Shown: positions 18,078-28,541, numbered from the stretch's first letter. The stretch: 64,000 nt of DNA from Chloroflexota bacterium (GCA_003446775.1 DMCH01000158.1:19177-83176), one strand, 5' to 3'. The notes: generated from the sequence alone by a model not told the origin. Program-made: numbers and translations.

Positions 18078-20738
18078 ATGTCCAAGCATGTCTTCGGTGC
18101 GCTCGCCAGGACCACGTTGAGGTCGCCGGCCGGACGCCGGCTCGCGGTCTCGCTGCTCAGCACCGTCGCGATCGGGTTCCTGGCGAGCCTGCCGGCCGCG
18201 GCTCCCTCTCCGGTCCAGCCCGGCACTACCCCTGCAGCCAGCGCCAGTTGGCTAACCCGCCTGAACCAGTGGCGGACCAGCACGGGTCTGGCCACCCTGA
18301 CGGAGAACACGCTGTGGAGCCAGGGCGACGCCGCCCACGCTTTCTACATGGTCAAGACCGGCCTGGTCACGCACTACGAGGACCCTGCCAACCCCTACTA
18401 CACGGTCGCCGGCGACACCGCGGCCCAGAACTCCAACATCCAGGTCAGCTCCAGCACCGGCACCACCGACGATCAGGCCATCGACTGGTGGATGGCGGCG
18501 CCATTCCACGCGATGAACATGATGGACCCGCGCCTGACACAGACTGGTTTCGGCTCGTACCGCGATGGCACTGCCTCGCCCTGGCAGGAGGGCGGTGCTC
18601 TGGACACCATCCGGGGCAATTCGTTCAGCGGCGGTTCGTACCCCGTCTATTTCCCCGGCAACGGCACCACCGAGCCGCTGACTAGGTATGGGGGCGGTGA
18701 ATTCCCGGATCCTCTGCAAGCGTGTCCTGGATACAGCGCGCCAACCGGTTTGCCTGTCTTCATCCAGATCGGCGGCAACGTAAACACGACCGCCGGCGCC
18801 ACTCACTCCTTTACAGGAAATGGAACCGCGCTCAGCCACTGCGTCATCGACTCGAGCAACTCCGCCGTCAGCAGCTACCTGTACACGAGGGGCGGCGTGA
18901 TCCTTGTCCCCCAGCAGCCACTGCAGAGCGGCGTCAAGTACGTCGTCGCGCTCACGGTCAACGGAGTTGCCTACACGTGGTCGTTCACGGTGGGGCCGTT
19001 TTTCGCCTCGGTCAGCGCTGTTACTCCGAATGCAGGCGCTTTGGCCGGAGGAACCACAGTCACGATCACTGGTGCGGGTTTCAACAATTCCATGGCCAGC
19101 GTCAAATTCGGAACCACATCGGCGACCAGTTTCAGCGTCGTGAACGACACGACCGTCACGGCGGTGAGCCCGGCCCACACCGCCGGCACGGTGGACGTCA
19201 CGGTGACGACGGCCAGCGGCACCAGTGCCACCTCGGCGCTTGACCATTTCACGTTCGGAGCGTGCACTGCGGTGACTGTCTCCGCGGCGCCGCCCTCGCC
19301 GTCCACACCGGGCACGGCGGTCAAATTCACTGGCAGTGCTTTTGGCTGCTCCAACCCGCTCTATGAGTTCTGGATCCTGGCTCCCGGGGGCAGCTGGACG
19401 ATCATGCAGGCCTACTCGACCAGCGCCACGTTCAACTGGAACACGACCGGACTCGCGGGAGGCAGCTACCTCTACTCGGTCTGGGTTCGCGACGCCGCCA
19501 GCTCAGCCGGCTATGACGCTTTCTTCCCCGGCACCGCGTACGCGCTGACGTCGTCGACCTGTGCGTCGGTGAGCGCCTCCGCGGCGCCGCCCTCCCCATC
19601 CATTTCCGGCACTGCTGTCACGATCACCGGCGCCGCCTTGGGCTGTGCCAACGCGCGCTACGAGTTCTGGATCCTGCCCCCTGGAGGCAGCTGGTCGATT
19701 GGGCAGGCCTACTCAAGCAGCGCCACCTTCAGCTGGAACACCACCGGCCTGGTCGCCGGCACCTACAGCTACTCGGTCTGGATCCGCGACGCCAGCAGCA
19801 CGGCGAGCTATGACGCGTACTTCCCCGGTACCGGATACACGCTGACGTCCACGAACTGCACGTCGGTGAGCGCTTCCGCGGCGCCGCCCTCCCCGTCCAT
19901 GTTGGGCACGGCTGTCACATTCACCGGCGCTGCCTCGGGCTGTCCCAACCCGCGCTACGAGTTCTGGATCCTGCCCCCTGGAGGCAGTTGGACGATTGCT
20001 CAGGCCTACTCCAGCAGCGCCACATTCAGCTGGAATACGACCGGACTCACAGCCGGCGCCTACAGCTACTCGGTCTGGGTCCGCGACGCCGCCAGCTCGG
20101 CCGGCTATGACGCTTTCTTCCCAGGTACCGCGTACACGCTGACATCGCCCTGTGCGTCCGTGACCGCCTCCACAATGCCGGTGTCCCCGCAATCGGCGGG
20201 CACGGCTATCACCGTCACCGCCAGCGCCTCGGGCTGCACCAACCCGCGCTACGAGTTCTGGATCCTGGCCCCCGCGGGCAGTTGGAAGATTGCTCAGGCC
20301 TACTCCAGCAGCGCCACGTTCACCTGGAACACGACTCCGCCCTCCGGCACCTACAGCTACTCGGTCTGGGTCCGCGACGCCAGCAGCGCGGCAGCCTACG
20401 ACGCTTTCTTACCCGGCACCACGTACACGCTCACGACCACGCCCTGCACGTCGGTGACCGCCACCGCGGCACCGGCCTCCCCGCAGGCCCATGGCACCAC
20501 GATCTCTATCACGGCCAGCGCCTCGGGCTGCTCCAATCCGCGCTACGAGTTCTGGATCCTCGCCCCCGGCTCGAGCACCTGGACGATCGTGCAGTCCTAC
20601 TCCAGCAGCGCCACATTCAGCTGGAACACGAGCGGACTGCCCGCCGGCACCTACCGCTACTCGGTCTGGGTGCACGACGCCAGCAGCGCGGCCGGCTACG
20701 ACGCTTACTTCCCCGGCACCACGTACACCCTGACGTGA
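18078..20738 (+). CDS. Secreted CAP (SCP/PR-1) protein with IPT/TIG domain and five C-terminal Ig-like repeats
   Basis: 886 aa. ATG at 18078 (MSKHVFGALA), preferred over the GTG 9 bases upstream because a TAGGGT box precedes it. Signal peptide to about residue 45. Residues ~56-305 are a CAP domain of the bacterial type: WLTRLNQWRTSTGLA, AHAFYMVKTG, DWWMAAPFHAMNMMDPRLTQTGFG. Residues ~310-391 form an IPT/TIG Ig-like domain (AGGTTVTITGAGF, VTTASGTSATS). Five shared repeats follow; the first three use APPSPS in place of APASPQ, and the last is SPQAHGTT. CAP proteins bind lipids, glycans or other ligands; no protease is implied. Unlike its neighbours it has an extra linker domain. Confidence 0.87.
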   Translation: MSKHVFGALARTTLRSPAGRRLAVSLLSTVAIGFLASLPAAAPSPVQPGTTPAASASWLTRLNQWRTSTGLATLTENTLWSQGDAAHAFYMVKTGLVTHYEDPANPYYTVAGDTAAQNSNIQVSSSTGTTDDQAIDWWMAAPFHAMNMMDPRLTQTGFGSYRDGTASPWQEGGALDTIRGNSFSGGSYPVYFPGNGTTEPLTRYGGGEFPDPLQACPGYSAPTGLPVFIQIGGNVNTTAGATHSFTGNGTALSHCVIDSSNSAVSSYLYTRGGVILVPQQPLQSGVKYVVALTVNGVAYTWSFTVGPFFASVSAVTPNAGALAGGTTVTITGAGFNNSMASVKFGTTSATSFSVVNDTTVTAVSPAHTAGTVDVTVTTASGTSATSALDHFTFGACTAVTVSAAPPSPSTPGTAVKFTGSAFGCSNPLYEFWILAPGGSWTIMQAYSTSATFNWNTTGLAGGSYLYSVWVRDAASSAGYDAFFPGTAYALTSSTCASVSASAAPPSPSISGTAVTITGAALGCANARYEFWILPPGGSWSIGQAYSSSATFSWNTTGLVAGTYSYSVWIRDASSTASYDAYFPGTGYTLTSTNCTSVSASAAPPSPSMLGTAVTFTGAASGCPNPRYEFWILPPGGSWTIAQAYSSSATFSWNTTGLTAGAYSYSVWVRDAASSAGYDAFFPGTAYTLTSPCASVTASTMPVSPQSAGTAITVTASASGCTNPRYEFWILAPAGSWKIAQAYSSSATFTWNTTPPSGTYSYSVWVRDASSAAAYDAFLPGTTYTLTTTPCTSVTATAAPASPQAHGTTISITASASGCSNPRYEFWILAPGSSTWTIVQSYSSSATFSWNTSGLPAGTYRYSVWVHDASSAAGYDAYFPGTTYTLT
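19262..20738 (+). repeat. Five tandem ~98-aa Ig-like repeats
   Basis: C-terminal part of the CAP-domain gene. Units 1-3 carry the APPSPS variant, which suggests local duplication; the last is the AHGTT subtype. Confidence 0.85.
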
Positions 20739-20757
20739 GTGGCCAAAGGCAACTCAC

Positions 20758-20804
20758 GCCCCTCTCCTACCCTCTCCCCGGGGGAGAGGGAGACTGATCT
20801 GAAG
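20758..20804. repeat. Palindromic intergenic element, type B
   Basis: CCCTCTCCCCG/GGGGAGAGGG palindrome followed by ACTGATCTGAAG. The same palindrome and tail occur at 31959-32014. Confidence 0.7.
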
Positions 20805-20810
20805 TAGACT
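20805..20810 (+). promoter_or_regulatory. Candidate -10 box (leaderless)
   Basis: TAGACT, identical to the ilvD -10 candidate, lies 8 bases before the GTG at 20819 and directly abuts the type B palindromic element. Confidence 0.5.
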
Positions 20811-20818
20811 CCCGCGCG

Positions 20819-23800
20819 GTGGGGTCATTGACAGGGGTCGCGCGCGCCACGTTATACGCGGGTGCGATTGCGCTCGTAATCGCTTCGGGTTTGGTCGGAT
20901 CCAAAGACCACGTTCTCGCGCAAGCCACCGGCAAAGACGTCCCCGCATCCGGGACGGCGCAAGTGATACCGGTGCCTGCAAAACACGCTACCGCCCGGAA
21001 GCAGAGTCCAGCCGCGCCGGCGAATCAGCCGCTGCGGACCCTTGATCCGGTGAAGCTGCAGAAGGCAAAGACAGCCGCCAACGATCGCGCGGCCGCGGCT
21101 CAGCTGGGACTAAGCCCAGTCGCCTCACCTGCAGGCCAACCGTATGGCGTGTACAGCGGCGTCAACCGCCCAGGCCTCTCCGCGAGCGGATGTTGTAGTC
21201 CGTCCGACTCCACCGGCGCCGTCGGGCCCACCAACTACGTGCAGATGGTCAACAGCGCCATCGAGCAGCTACCCGTCCACGTACTTGCAGGGAACGCCAG
21301 CGCGTTGGACCTCGGCACGTTTGGCGCTTTCAACGCCACGGATTGCACGTACGACCCTCAGATCGCCTGGGACGAACAGGGAGGGCGCTGGCTGTATTCG
21401 TTTCTCGACCAGGTTTCGTCGACGGGGAGCGGCTGCGCTTCCATCAGCAGCAACTACTTGGCCTTTGGCTGGTCGAAGACGAGCGATGCGAGCGATCTGG
21501 TCAACGGCTGGTGCGGTTTCCTGCTCATCACCGGCAGCGACCTTTTCGATTACCCCAAGCTCGGTCACGACAACAACTTCATCAGCGTCGGCGCCAACGT
21601 TTACGCCAACTCAGGCGGAGGCGCGTTCACGACATCGGTCATCGTGGCGATCCCGAAACCGGCCCGCGCGGATACATCGTGCACCGTGCCCCCTCCCCCG
21701 ACGTACTTTGGTTCCCCGGCCACGCCACTGCGGAACGCGGACAACACGGTCGCGTTCACCCCGGTGCCCGCGGACACCGCCGACAGTTCGCCCTTGGGCT
21801 ACGTCGTCGCATCTCATTTCCCGGGTACCGGGACGGCCACCAGACTCATGGTTTGGCACCTCAGCTCGAATGCCGGCACACCTGTCCTCACCGCAGACGG
21901 TGACGTGACCGTCGCCGGCTACGCTGTGCCTCCCGCGATTCCGCAGCCGGCCACCGGCACTACTTCGTGCTCGACTGCCGGCAACTGCCTCGACTCCAAT
22001 GATGGGCGGCTGACACAAGCGGTTGCTCATTTCGATCCCGATGCCGGTAAGGAAACCATCTGGACCCAGCACGCGATCGCCGACGCCGCCGTCGGAACGC
22101 TTTCCGTCGAACGCTGGTACGAACTGATTCCCGGGCAGAACACCCTGCGGCAATCGGGGAACGTGAGCGACACCACCCTCCACATCTTCAATGGCGCCAT
22201 CTCCCCCAGCTCGGCCGGCAACGAAGCGGTGATGTATTACAACGCCGGCAACGGCTCCGCCGGTGGCTTCGCAAGCTTCCGCGCCAAGAGCCGCAATTCT
22301 TCGACTCCTCTTGGGACCGTGACGAATGAAACCATCCTCGCCAGCGACGCGATCAACGACAACGACCTAAGCTGCGGCGTGAACCGCCGGCCGGTGGACC
22401 TCACGCTGCCGTGTCGTTGGGGCGACTACGCCGCGGCCAGGCCGGATCCGCTCGACGCGAACGCGGTCTGGGGCACCAGCATGCTGACCGGCACTGGCGG
22501 GACTAGCACGACCGCCGGGTGGAGAACGGCGATCGCCGCCTACACAAACGGCTGCCCGTGGACTGTCCTCAGCCCCCACTCCTCGAGCGCAATCACCGGG
22601 TCGACCAATCAGTTCACGGCCACATCGATGGGCTGCAGCAACCCGGAATACGAGTTCTTCGTAGGTCCCTCAACAGGGAACGGACCCTGGACCCTGAAGC
22701 AGGCGTTCAGCGCCAGCAACACCTGGACCTGGGACACGTCCGGCTATTCGGCCGGTGACTACGACGTCCAGGTCTGGGCCAATCAGACCGGCGACTCGAC
22801 CGCGAACTGGGAGGCGATGAATATCGCCAACATCACGCTGACGCAGTCGCCGCCCTGCACGGCCGTGACCGCCTCCGCGACGCCGGCCTCGCCGTCGTTG
22901 CCGGGGACGGCCGTCACCGTCACCGCCAGCGCCTCGGGCTGCCCCAACCCCCGCTACCAGTTCTGGATCCTGGCTCCTGGCTCGAGCACCTGGACGATTG
23001 CGCAGGCCTACTCCGCCAGCGCCACATTCAACTGGAACACGACGGCACAAGCAGCCGGCACCTACCAATTCTCGGTCTGGGCCCGCGACGCGGGCAGCGC
23101 GGCCGCCTATGACACTTACGTCCCCGGGTTCCCATACACGCTGAGGTCCGCGGCCTGCACATCGGTGACCGCCTCGGCGGCGCCGGCTTCCCCGCAGTTG
23201 CCGGGTACCGCCGTCACCATCACCGCCAGCGCCTCGGGTTGTCCCAACGCGCGCTACCAGTTCTGGATCCTGGCCCCTGGGTCGAGCACCTGGACGATTG
23301 CGCAGGCCTACTCAGCCAGCGCCACATTCAACTGGACCACGACCGGATTAGCAGCCGGTACCTACCAGTTCTCGGTCTGGGCCCGCGACGCCAGCAGCGC
23401 AGCCAGCTATGACACGTACGTCCCCGGGTTTCCATACACGCTGACGACCACGGCCTGCACCTCGGTGACCGCCTCGGCGGCGCCAGCTTCCCCGCAGGTG
23501 GCGGGTACCGCCGTCACCATCACCGCCAGCGCCTTGGGCTGTCCCAACGCGCGCTACCAGTTCTGGATCCTGGCCCCAGGGGGCAGCTGGACGATTGCGC
23601 AGGCCTACTCAGCCAGCGCCACATTCAACTGGACCACGACCGGACTCGCAGCCGGCACTTACAGCTACTCGGTCTGGGTCCGCGACGCCAGCAGCGCGGC
23701 GAGCTATGACGCGTTCTTGCCTGGCACCGCGTACAAGCTGACATCCACGGCCTGCACGTCGGTGACCGCCTCCGCGGCGCCGGCTTCCCCACAAGCGGTG

Positions 23801-24343
23801 GGCACCGCCGTCACCATCAGCGCCAGCGCCTCGGGCTGCCCCAACGCGCGCTACCAGTTCTGGATCCTGGCCCCCGGGGGCAGTTGGAAGATTGCGCAGG
23901 CCTATTCCAGCAGCGCGACATTCAACTGGACCACGACCGGACTCGCCGCCGGCACCTACACCTACTCGGTCTGGGTCCGCGACGCCAGCAGCGCGGCGGC
24001 CTACGACGCTTTCTCACCCGGCACCGCGTACACGCTCACGACCACGCCCTGCGCGTCGCTGACCGCCTCCGCGGCGCCGGCCTCCCCACAGGTGCATGGC
24101 ACCACAGTCACCATCACCGCCAGCGCCTCGGGCTGCCCCAACCCCCAATACGAGTTCTGGATCCTCGCTCCTGGCTCGAGCACCTGGACGATGGTGCAGG
24201 GCTACTCCAGCAATGGCACATTCATCTGGAACACGACCGGACTTGCTGCCGGTACATACAAGTTCTCGGTCTGGGTCCGCGACGCCAGCAGCGGGGCCGG
24301 CTACGACGCTTACTTCCCCGGCGCCACCTACACGCTGACCTGA
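20819..24343 (+). CDS. Secreted propeller-like protein with six C-terminal Ig-like repeats
   Basis: 1174 aa, GTG start, signal peptide or anchor-like segment ending near residue 35. Residues ~100-575 belong to a widespread secreted family recognised by DSTGAVGPTNYVQMVNS (near 124) followed by DPQIAWDEQGGRWLYS, YPKLGHDNNFISVGAN, and a C-terminal WGDYAAARPDPLDANAVWG. This pattern fits a beta-propeller that lines up several one-blade motifs; no catalytic residues were recognised. A degenerate repeat (CPWTVLSPHSSS, near 579) precedes five regular ones. The final unit is SPQVHGTT, the same terminal subtype with Val for Ala. Tail units 2 and 3 are nearly identical at the DNA level. Confidence 0.8.
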   Translation: MGSLTGVARATLYAGAIALVIASGLVGSKDHVLAQATGKDVPASGTAQVIPVPAKHATARKQSPAAPANQPLRTLDPVKLQKAKTAANDRAAAAQLGLSPVASPAGQPYGVYSGVNRPGLSASGCCSPSDSTGAVGPTNYVQMVNSAIEQLPVHVLAGNASALDLGTFGAFNATDCTYDPQIAWDEQGGRWLYSFLDQVSSTGSGCASISSNYLAFGWSKTSDASDLVNGWCGFLLITGSDLFDYPKLGHDNNFISVGANVYANSGGGAFTTSVIVAIPKPARADTSCTVPPPPTYFGSPATPLRNADNTVAFTPVPADTADSSPLGYVVASHFPGTGTATRLMVWHLSSNAGTPVLTADGDVTVAGYAVPPAIPQPATGTTSCSTAGNCLDSNDGRLTQAVAHFDPDAGKETIWTQHAIADAAVGTLSVERWYELIPGQNTLRQSGNVSDTTLHIFNGAISPSSAGNEAVMYYNAGNGSAGGFASFRAKSRNSSTPLGTVTNETILASDAINDNDLSCGVNRRPVDLTLPCRWGDYAAARPDPLDANAVWGTSMLTGTGGTSTTAGWRTAIAAYTNGCPWTVLSPHSSSAITGSTNQFTATSMGCSNPEYEFFVGPSTGNGPWTLKQAFSASNTWTWDTSGYSAGDYDVQVWANQTGDSTANWEAMNIANITLTQSPPCTAVTASATPASPSLPGTAVTVTASASGCPNPRYQFWILAPGSSTWTIAQAYSASATFNWNTTAQAAGTYQFSVWARDAGSAAAYDTYVPGFPYTLRSAACTSVTASAAPASPQLPGTAVTITASASGCPNARYQFWILAPGSSTWTIAQAYSASATFNWTTTGLAAGTYQFSVWARDASSAASYDTYVPGFPYTLTTTACTSVTASAAPASPQVAGTAVTITASALGCPNARYQFWILAPGGSWTIAQAYSASATFNWTTTGLAAGTYSYSVWVRDASSAASYDAFLPGTAYKLTSTACTSVTASAAPASPQAVGTAVTISASASGCPNARYQFWILAPGGSWKIAQAYSSSATFNWTTTGLAAGTYTYSVWVRDASSAAAYDAFSPGTAYTLTTTPCASLTASAAPASPQVHGTTVTITASASGCPNPQYEFWILAPGSSTWTMVQGYSSNGTFIWNTTGLAAGTYKFSVWVRDASSGAGYDAYFPGATYTLT
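22555..24343 (+). repeat. Six tandem ~98-aa Ig-like repeats (first degenerate)
   Basis: The first unit keeps the Cys pair, YEFF, TWTWDTSG and YDVQVW but has lost most other consensus. Five close copies follow. Confidence 0.8.
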
Positions 24344-24400
24344 AGTCGCGGCGCACGTCGTGTCCCTTCAAGCCTTGAACACGCTCTGATGAAGACCTAG

Positions 24401-24406
24401 TATCTA
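24401..24406 (+). promoter_or_regulatory. Candidate -10 box (leaderless)
   Basis: TATCTA ends 7 bases before the GTG at 24414; an overlapping TAGTAT (24398-24403) is an alternative. Confidence 0.4.
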
Positions 24407-24413
24407 GCTGCCG

Positions 24414-27400
24414 GTGGGAGGGCGATTGGGGCGGGGCTTCGCGGTGATGGCTGCAATCAGCCTGTTTATGAGCCTGTCCATCTCGGTACTGGGCGTCTCT
24501 GCCGCCACCCCGAAGCCGCCGGTTCCAAGCTCGGCTGGGTCTCAATCTTCGAGCCCGAGCGTTGAGGGCGATCCGACTGGGACTCGACAGGCAAAGCCGC
24601 GAACAGCATCCCCGCGGCAGCTCAGTCCCGCTCTGACAACCGGGGGGAGCTGGAGCTGGCAGAATCCCAAGCCCAACGGCAATCTTCTTACCGCGATCAG
24701 CTGCCCGGCCGCAAGCACCTGCTTTGCCGCCGGACAGGACAGCCCGATTCTCACAACTGTCAACGGGGGCTCCACGTGGAGCCAGCAGGTCCGCGCCGCG
24801 GGCGTCAACAGCATCAGCTGCACAAGCACCACTTTCTGTGTCGCCGTCGGAGACTTCGGCCTCGTCATGACCACCGCGGACGCGGGGAGCCACTGGGCCG
24901 CCCAGACCGTCAACGGCGGCAACTTCCTCGCCGGTGTGAGCTGCCCGACCGCCTCGGTCTGCTTCAGCGTCGGATACGCAGGCTCCATCCTGTACAGCGG
25001 CAACGGCGGGAGCACCTGGACGGCGCAGGCCTCAGGCACAACAGCGAATCTGTTTGGGATCAACTGTCCGAGCGTGTCGATCTGCTATGCGGTCGGCGCG
25101 GGCGGAGTCATCACAGGGACGGCGAACGGGGGAACCACCTGGAGTGTTGAGTCGTCGACGACAAGCCTGGTGCTCCTTGCGATCTCATGCCCGAGCATCA
25201 CCACCTGTGCCGCCGTGGGCGCCATTGGAACGATAGTCTCCACCACTACCGGCGGCACCACCTGGTCGTTGATAGGCTCGGAAACCCGCGCCAACCTGTT
25301 TGGCATCAGCTGTCCGAGCACCAGCCTGTGCTTCAGTGCCGGAGACGACGGCGAAGTGCATGTCGGTTTCTCAGTGATCTCCGGAAATGCCTCGGTCGGC
25401 GCCGACGGCGGCCTGTGGGCGATCAGCTGTCCGACCGCCACTGAATGCCTGACCGCTGGCGATTTCGGAACCGTGGCGGTGACGACCAACGGCGGCAGTG
25501 GCTGGAGTCTGCAGCTTCAGGGCCTCGCAGGCCCTGTGTCAGGCATGAGCTGCCCGAGCACGACAACGTGTTTTGCTTTTGATCAGGGGACGATCTTGGG
25601 CACCACCGATGGAGGATCGACGTGGCCGCAGCTGTTCACGAGCACCCTGATCTATTTCAATTCCATCAGCTGCCCAACCACGAGCGTCTGCTTTGCCGCA
25701 GGTCTGCCGTACTTCAACAACGCGATGCTGTATGCGACGACGGACGCCGGCAAGACGTGGAATCCGGAGCTTTACCCGAACCCGCTCGTTGGACAGGAAC
25801 ACCTGACCAGCATCAGCTGCGCGACCACTACGAACTGCGTTGCGGTGGATTCCTCGAATACCATCGGAACGACGACCGATACCATCACAAGGACGACCGA
25901 CGGGGTCCATTGGAGCTCCCCTACGTTCGGTCCGTGCTTTGGTCAGTGCCCCGGTCTCATCGCGGTCAGCTGCCCCACGGCAAGTGTCTGCTTTCTCATA
26001 ACAACTGCGGTCCCGGGCCAGGTCTGGTCCTCGGTCGACGGCGGCACGAATTGGGTAGTCAGTTTCGATGTTGCCAATGATCCGCAGGCCGTAAGCACAG
26101 GGGGCTTCTCTGCCATCAGCTGCCCGAGCGCCACTGTCTGCTATGCGGTCGGGCCCGGACCGGCGTCGCCTGGCCCTGGTGGTGTTTACGCCACCACGAC
26201 TGACGGAGGCGTCACGTGGAGAACAGACAACGGACCGTCCTCCACAAGCGTGACCGGCATCAGCTGCCCGAGCGTCAGCACATGCTATGTCTCAGCAACC
26301 GGTGCCTCGATATTCCACACGGCCGACTACGGAGGTACGTGGGACGTTCAGCTTGGCAATACCAATGCTTGGTATTTTTCGGTCAGTTGCCCCACCACGA
26401 CTGTGTGTTTTGCCGGCGGTAGTGGCGGTGCTGCCGGCGGGATCATTAGCGCTACCACCACCGCGGGAGCAGCCTGGACGCGACCGAAGCCGGCCGGATC
26501 CACCAACAGCATCTTTGGGGTTAGTTGCGGCAGCTCGAGCGACTGCTATGCAGCCGCGCTCAACAACATCCTTGTTTCGCACAACGGCGGGTCCACGTGG
26601 GCCACGCAAACGCTCACGACCGGCGACCAGGTTGTAGGGATGAAATGCGCTTCCGCGACCACGTGTTACGCGGTCGGGTGGCCGGGCGCCATTTACAAGA
26701 CCATCGACTCTGGGACCACGTGGACCTATCAAGCGAATCCGCTGTCGGGCGCGGACACGACGTTGCTCGGGGTGAGCTGTTGGAGTCTCAGCGCATGCGT
26801 GGCGGTGGGCACAGATGGCGATGTCCTTTCGACCAGCGACGGGACCGCGTGGGGACTCGAAAATTCCACAACCTTCAACAACCTCTATGGCGTCAGCTGC
26901 CCCAGCAGCTCCACATGTGTCGCAGTCGGCACCAACGGTACGGCGCTGACGCGAACCGGCAATTCGTGGCACGCCGACCCGAGCGGCACCACGAGCTCCC
27001 TCGCCGGAGTCAGCTGCCCAAGCGCCGCTTCCTGCTACGCGGTCGGACAGACGGGCACGGTACTCATGACCAACAACCAGGGTTCCAGCTGGACTGCGCA
27101 AAGCTCGGGTGTCACCAACGTCTTGACCGGCATTGGCTGCGTTCGCACTTATTTTTGCCTGGCTTCTGGCACCCTCGGCACCGCCCTCGTCACGCTCGAT
27201 GGAAGTCACTGGAGCGCGCTTGCCACGCCAACAATCAACACCCTCCTCGGGGTCGCCATGCCTGACCCGAACCATGCGTGGCTGGTAGGTAACGGCGGAA
27301 CCATCCTCGCTAACGCGAGCCTCTTTCCCTGGACGTGCACCGCGGTGACCGAGTCTGCGGCACCGCCGTCGCAAGCGGCATCGGGCACCTCCGTCGTCTT

Positions 27401-28541
27401 CACCGCCAGCGCCTCGAACTGCCCGAACCCGCTGTACCAGTTCTGGATCCTTGCCCCCGGGGGCACCTGGACGGTCGCGCAGGCCTACTCCACCACCGCC
27501 ACACTCAACTGGAACACCACCGGCCTGGCCGCCGGCACCTACTACGTCTCAGTCTGGGTCCGCGACGCCAGCAGCGCGGGCGCCTACAGCAGCAGCTCGG
27601 GCACCTATGACGCTTATGCCCCTGGTGTCGCATACACACTCACGACCACGGCCTGCACCTCGGTGACCGCCTCGGCGGCGCCGCCCTCGCCGTCAGTGCC
27701 GGGCACGGCAATCACCATCACCGGCAGTGCCTCCGGCTGTCCCAACCCGCGCTACGAGTTCTGGATCCTGGCTCCCGGCTCGAGCACCTGGACGATTGTT
27801 CAGGCCTACTCCAGCAGCGCCGCATTCAACTGGACCACGACCGGACTGGCAGCCGGCACCTACCACTTCTCGGTCTGGGCCCGCGACGCCAGCAGCGCGG
27901 CCGCCTATGACACTTACGTCCCCGGCTTCCCATACATGCTGACGTCCACAGCCTGCACGGCGGTCACCGCCTCCGCGGCGCCGGCTTCCCCGCAAGTGGC
28001 GGGCACTGCCGTCACCATCACCGCCAGCGCCACGGGCTGCGCTAGCGCGCGCTACGAGTTCTGGACCCTGGCCCCCGGGGGCAGCTGGATGATCGCGCAG
28101 GCCTACTCCCCAAGCACCACGTACAGCTGGACCACAACCGGACTGCCCGCCGGCACTTACTACTACTCGGTGTGGGTCCGCGACGCCGCCAGCGCGGCCG
28201 CCTATGACGCTTACTTCCCAGGCACCACCTATGCGCTGACGACCACGCCTTGCACGTCGGCGACCGTGTCTGCGGCGCCGGCCTCACCGCAGGCACATGG
28301 CACCACGATCACCATCAGTGCCAACGCCTCGGGCTGCTCCAACCCGCTCTACGAGTTCTGGATCCTGGCCCCCGGCGGTAGCTGGACGGTGGTTCGGGCT
28401 TACTCCACCACTGCCAGCTTCAGCTGGAACACAACCGGACTGCCGGCCGGCACGTACTACTACTCGGTATGGGTTCGCGACGCCAGCAGCGCGAGCAGCT
28501 ACGACGCTTACTTCCCAGGCACCGTCTACGTCCTGGTCTGA
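24414..28541 (+). CDS. Secreted 21-unit Cys-pair beta-propeller protein with four C-terminal Ig-like repeats
   Basis: 1375 aa. GTG start, or ATG at 24447; signal peptide ends near AAT (residue ~33). Residues ~75-972 are a long run of BNR/HCF136-like propeller motifs of about 42-50 residues, pattern G-I-S-C-P-S-x3-C-x-A-V-G then TxNGGxTW. I count 20 motifs with the Cys pair and a 21st (AMPDPNHAWLVGNGGTI) without it. This would suit three seven-bladed propellers, each blade carrying a disulfide. Such domains occur in sialidases and in assembly or binding proteins; the sialidase Arg triad was not recognised. Four shared repeats follow from 974, the last SPQAHGTT. One repeat has an inserted Ser/Gly-rich loop before the YDAY motif. 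Confidence 0.85.
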   Translation: MGGRLGRGFAVMAAISLFMSLSISVLGVSAATPKPPVPSSAGSQSSSPSVEGDPTGTRQAKPRTASPRQLSPALTTGGSWSWQNPKPNGNLLTAISCPAASTCFAAGQDSPILTTVNGGSTWSQQVRAAGVNSISCTSTTFCVAVGDFGLVMTTADAGSHWAAQTVNGGNFLAGVSCPTASVCFSVGYAGSILYSGNGGSTWTAQASGTTANLFGINCPSVSICYAVGAGGVITGTANGGTTWSVESSTTSLVLLAISCPSITTCAAVGAIGTIVSTTTGGTTWSLIGSETRANLFGISCPSTSLCFSAGDDGEVHVGFSVISGNASVGADGGLWAISCPTATECLTAGDFGTVAVTTNGGSGWSLQLQGLAGPVSGMSCPSTTTCFAFDQGTILGTTDGGSTWPQLFTSTLIYFNSISCPTTSVCFAAGLPYFNNAMLYATTDAGKTWNPELYPNPLVGQEHLTSISCATTTNCVAVDSSNTIGTTTDTITRTTDGVHWSSPTFGPCFGQCPGLIAVSCPTASVCFLITTAVPGQVWSSVDGGTNWVVSFDVANDPQAVSTGGFSAISCPSATVCYAVGPGPASPGPGGVYATTTDGGVTWRTDNGPSSTSVTGISCPSVSTCYVSATGASIFHTADYGGTWDVQLGNTNAWYFSVSCPTTTVCFAGGSGGAAGGIISATTTAGAAWTRPKPAGSTNSIFGVSCGSSSDCYAAALNNILVSHNGGSTWATQTLTTGDQVVGMKCASATTCYAVGWPGAIYKTIDSGTTWTYQANPLSGADTTLLGVSCWSLSACVAVGTDGDVLSTSDGTAWGLENSTTFNNLYGVSCPSSSTCVAVGTNGTALTRTGNSWHADPSGTTSSLAGVSCPSAASCYAVGQTGTVLMTNNQGSSWTAQSSGVTNVLTGIGCVRTYFCLASGTLGTALVTLDGSHWSALATPTINTLLGVAMPDPNHAWLVGNGGTILANASLFPWTCTAVTESAAPPSQAASGTSVVFTASASNCPNPLYQFWILAPGGTWTVAQAYSTTATLNWNTTGLAAGTYYVSVWVRDASSAGAYSSSSGTYDAYAPGVAYTLTTTACTSVTASAAPPSPSVPGTAITITGSASGCPNPRYEFWILAPGSSTWTIVQAYSSSAAFNWTTTGLAAGTYHFSVWARDASSAAAYDTYVPGFPYMLTSTACTAVTASAAPASPQVAGTAVTITASATGCASARYEFWTLAPGGSWMIAQAYSPSTTYSWTTTGLPAGTYYYSVWVRDAASAAAYDAYFPGTTYALTTTPCTSATVSAAPASPQAHGTTITISANASGCSNPLYEFWILAPGGSWTVVRAYSTTASFSWNTTGLPAGTYYYSVWVRDASSASSYDAYFPGTVYVLV
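27336..28541 (+). repeat. Four tandem ~98-aa Ig-like repeats
   Basis: C-terminal part of the Cys-pair propeller gene; last unit AHGTT subtype. Confidence 0.85.
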
